Both the position numbers and the translations under genes were made by a program. This document shows positions 63,152-64,000 of a stretch of DNA of 64,000 bases, one piece after another. The first letter of the stretch is position 1. Each line of letters starts with the position of its first letter. This DNA comes from Dichetophora obliterata (lineage: Eukaryota; Arthropoda; Insecta; Diptera; Sciomyzidae). Location: NCBI GenBank assembly GCA_963920525.1, contig OY986436.1, forward strand, positions 26,983,318 to 27,047,317. The letters are read 5' to 3'. The notes beneath the pieces are model-generated. The model was given only the letters and a program-made list of their open reading frames with translations. It had not been told where the DNA came from and ran no database searches.

Positions 63152-64000
63152 TTTTTTATTTATTTATTTATTTATTTGGCCAAGCAAGGCACTATACTTA
63201 TTCTAACAGGTTGTTTTTTTATTTATTATTTTTCTCACCCCTTACCTTGTTTTGGTGTACAAAGACATGCTAATCGAAGTGGGCGTAATCCGCCCACCTG
63301 AACGACATGAATTTAAGAACACGTCAAACAGAAAAGGAGATAAGAAAAGAAAAGAAACAGAAGGATCTTATATCTAACATATTTTATACAAAGTAGTAGA
63401 AAATATGACTATTAAGCTACTGTACTATCTTAAAAAAAGAAGGAGCTTATTACTTACATATTTTATACAAAGTAGTTGAAAATATGGCTATTAAGCTACT
63501 GTGCTATCTTATAATTAATAGGGAACAGTTAAAGAGGTATGGATGGTGATTGGTGATCGTGATAAGGATAGATGCTTAGGGTGGAAAGAGGTGATTGGAG
63601 AGGTTACGCTTGAACATGTATTTAGACATAGGTGGAAGGTAGTGCTCGCTGATAGTATTAAATATCATACAACATCTATTAATTGGTTCTTTGAAAGCGT
63701 AAGTAGTGTGGTGCTGTGACTCACATAGAAATCTTGTGTGCCTAGTTCTCCTTATTGGGTCATTAATTGTTACTTTGTTGGAAATATATTCGCTGTCAAT
63801 GTTTCGGGCAATGACATCAAATATAAAACATGAACACAGTAGCGATCTTCTTGTTGACAACGGCATTAAGTTAATGGCTTTCAGTCTGTGCACATATGGT
63901 GCCAGGTTTCTATAGTCCCGAGGGTAATACGTGTCTCTCAAGGCAAAAAGTAAGAATTGTTTTTGGATAGTTTCTATTCTATCACTATGCACTGCAAAAC
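63152..64000 (-). mobile_element. LINE 3' end, cut by window edge
   Basis: Minus-strand 63992-63576 encodes the region after the RT of a non-LTR retrotransposon (SDRIETIQKQFLLFALR, then RRSLLCSCF, NDPIRRTRHTRF and a short terminus), related to the LINE at 1320-1910 (SNRIEKIQK block). The frame is intact within the window and continues off the right edge. The 3' UTR contains a tandem duplication (63376-63433 and 63453-63512, ATTTTATACAAAGTAGT...AAATATG), and the element ends in an A-rich (AAAT)n tail at 63152-63178. Confidence 0.8.

Overview
This window is AT-rich, intron-containing and packed with transposons. It comes from an insect nuclear genome, and the gene sequences point to a higher dipteran fly. 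Rab14 reads almost like the Drosophila protein, and the 3' tail of one SINE resembles LINE/SINE tails I associate with tephritid fruit flies. The exact species cannot be told from the sequence.

Four host genes are visible: Rab14 (+, 14242-18679, four coding exons), a polypeptide N-acetylgalactosaminyltransferase (-, 27868-25942, two exons), Nol10/ENP2 (+, 33098-35871, eight exons) and an adenylate/UMP-CMP-kinase-like gene (+, 61357-61986, C-terminus uncertain). Nearly everything else is mobile DNA of many ages.

Region by region: 1-2.8 kb holds two decayed LINEs, one of them joined to a Helitron helicase fragment and split by a palindromic insert. 3.5-6.8 kb holds a decayed Tc1/mariner element with long terminal inverted repeats, a second transposase tail and a 516-bp MITE. 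7.9-10.9 kb holds foldback repeats and a tRNA-headed SINE. 11.5-13 kb is a 5'-truncated Penelope-like element carrying a candidate hammerhead ribozyme. 14.2-18.7 kb is Rab14, whose second intron carries a foldback MITE and a P-like element with a perfect 8-bp target duplication. 20-24.7 kb is foldback and tandem-repeat DNA. 25.9-27.9 kb is the GalNAc-transferase. 28-32.9 kb holds a TA-flanked MITE, a long palindrome, and an RTE fragment whose target duplication was later hit by an element with 8-bp target duplications. 33.1-35.9 kb is Nol10. 36.7-38 kb is another foldback element.

38,417-56,578 is one complete LTR retrotransposon of about 18.2 kb. It has two nearly identical LTRs of about 5.14 kb, a 4-bp AAGT target duplication, a tRNA-Lys-type primer site, a 2.7-kb structured leader, gag and pol. 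Gag and pol lie in one frame, separated by a single UGA in the context UGA-CUA with no pol AUG, which suggests expression by stop-codon readthrough. The last 7.4 kb holds LINE remnants, tandem duplications, nested hairpins and the kinase gene.

The strongest leads are the giant-LTR element with its readthrough stop and a triplicated, covarying leader hairpin, the hammerhead candidate in the Penelope-like element, and the two nested 8-bp-target-duplication insertions.
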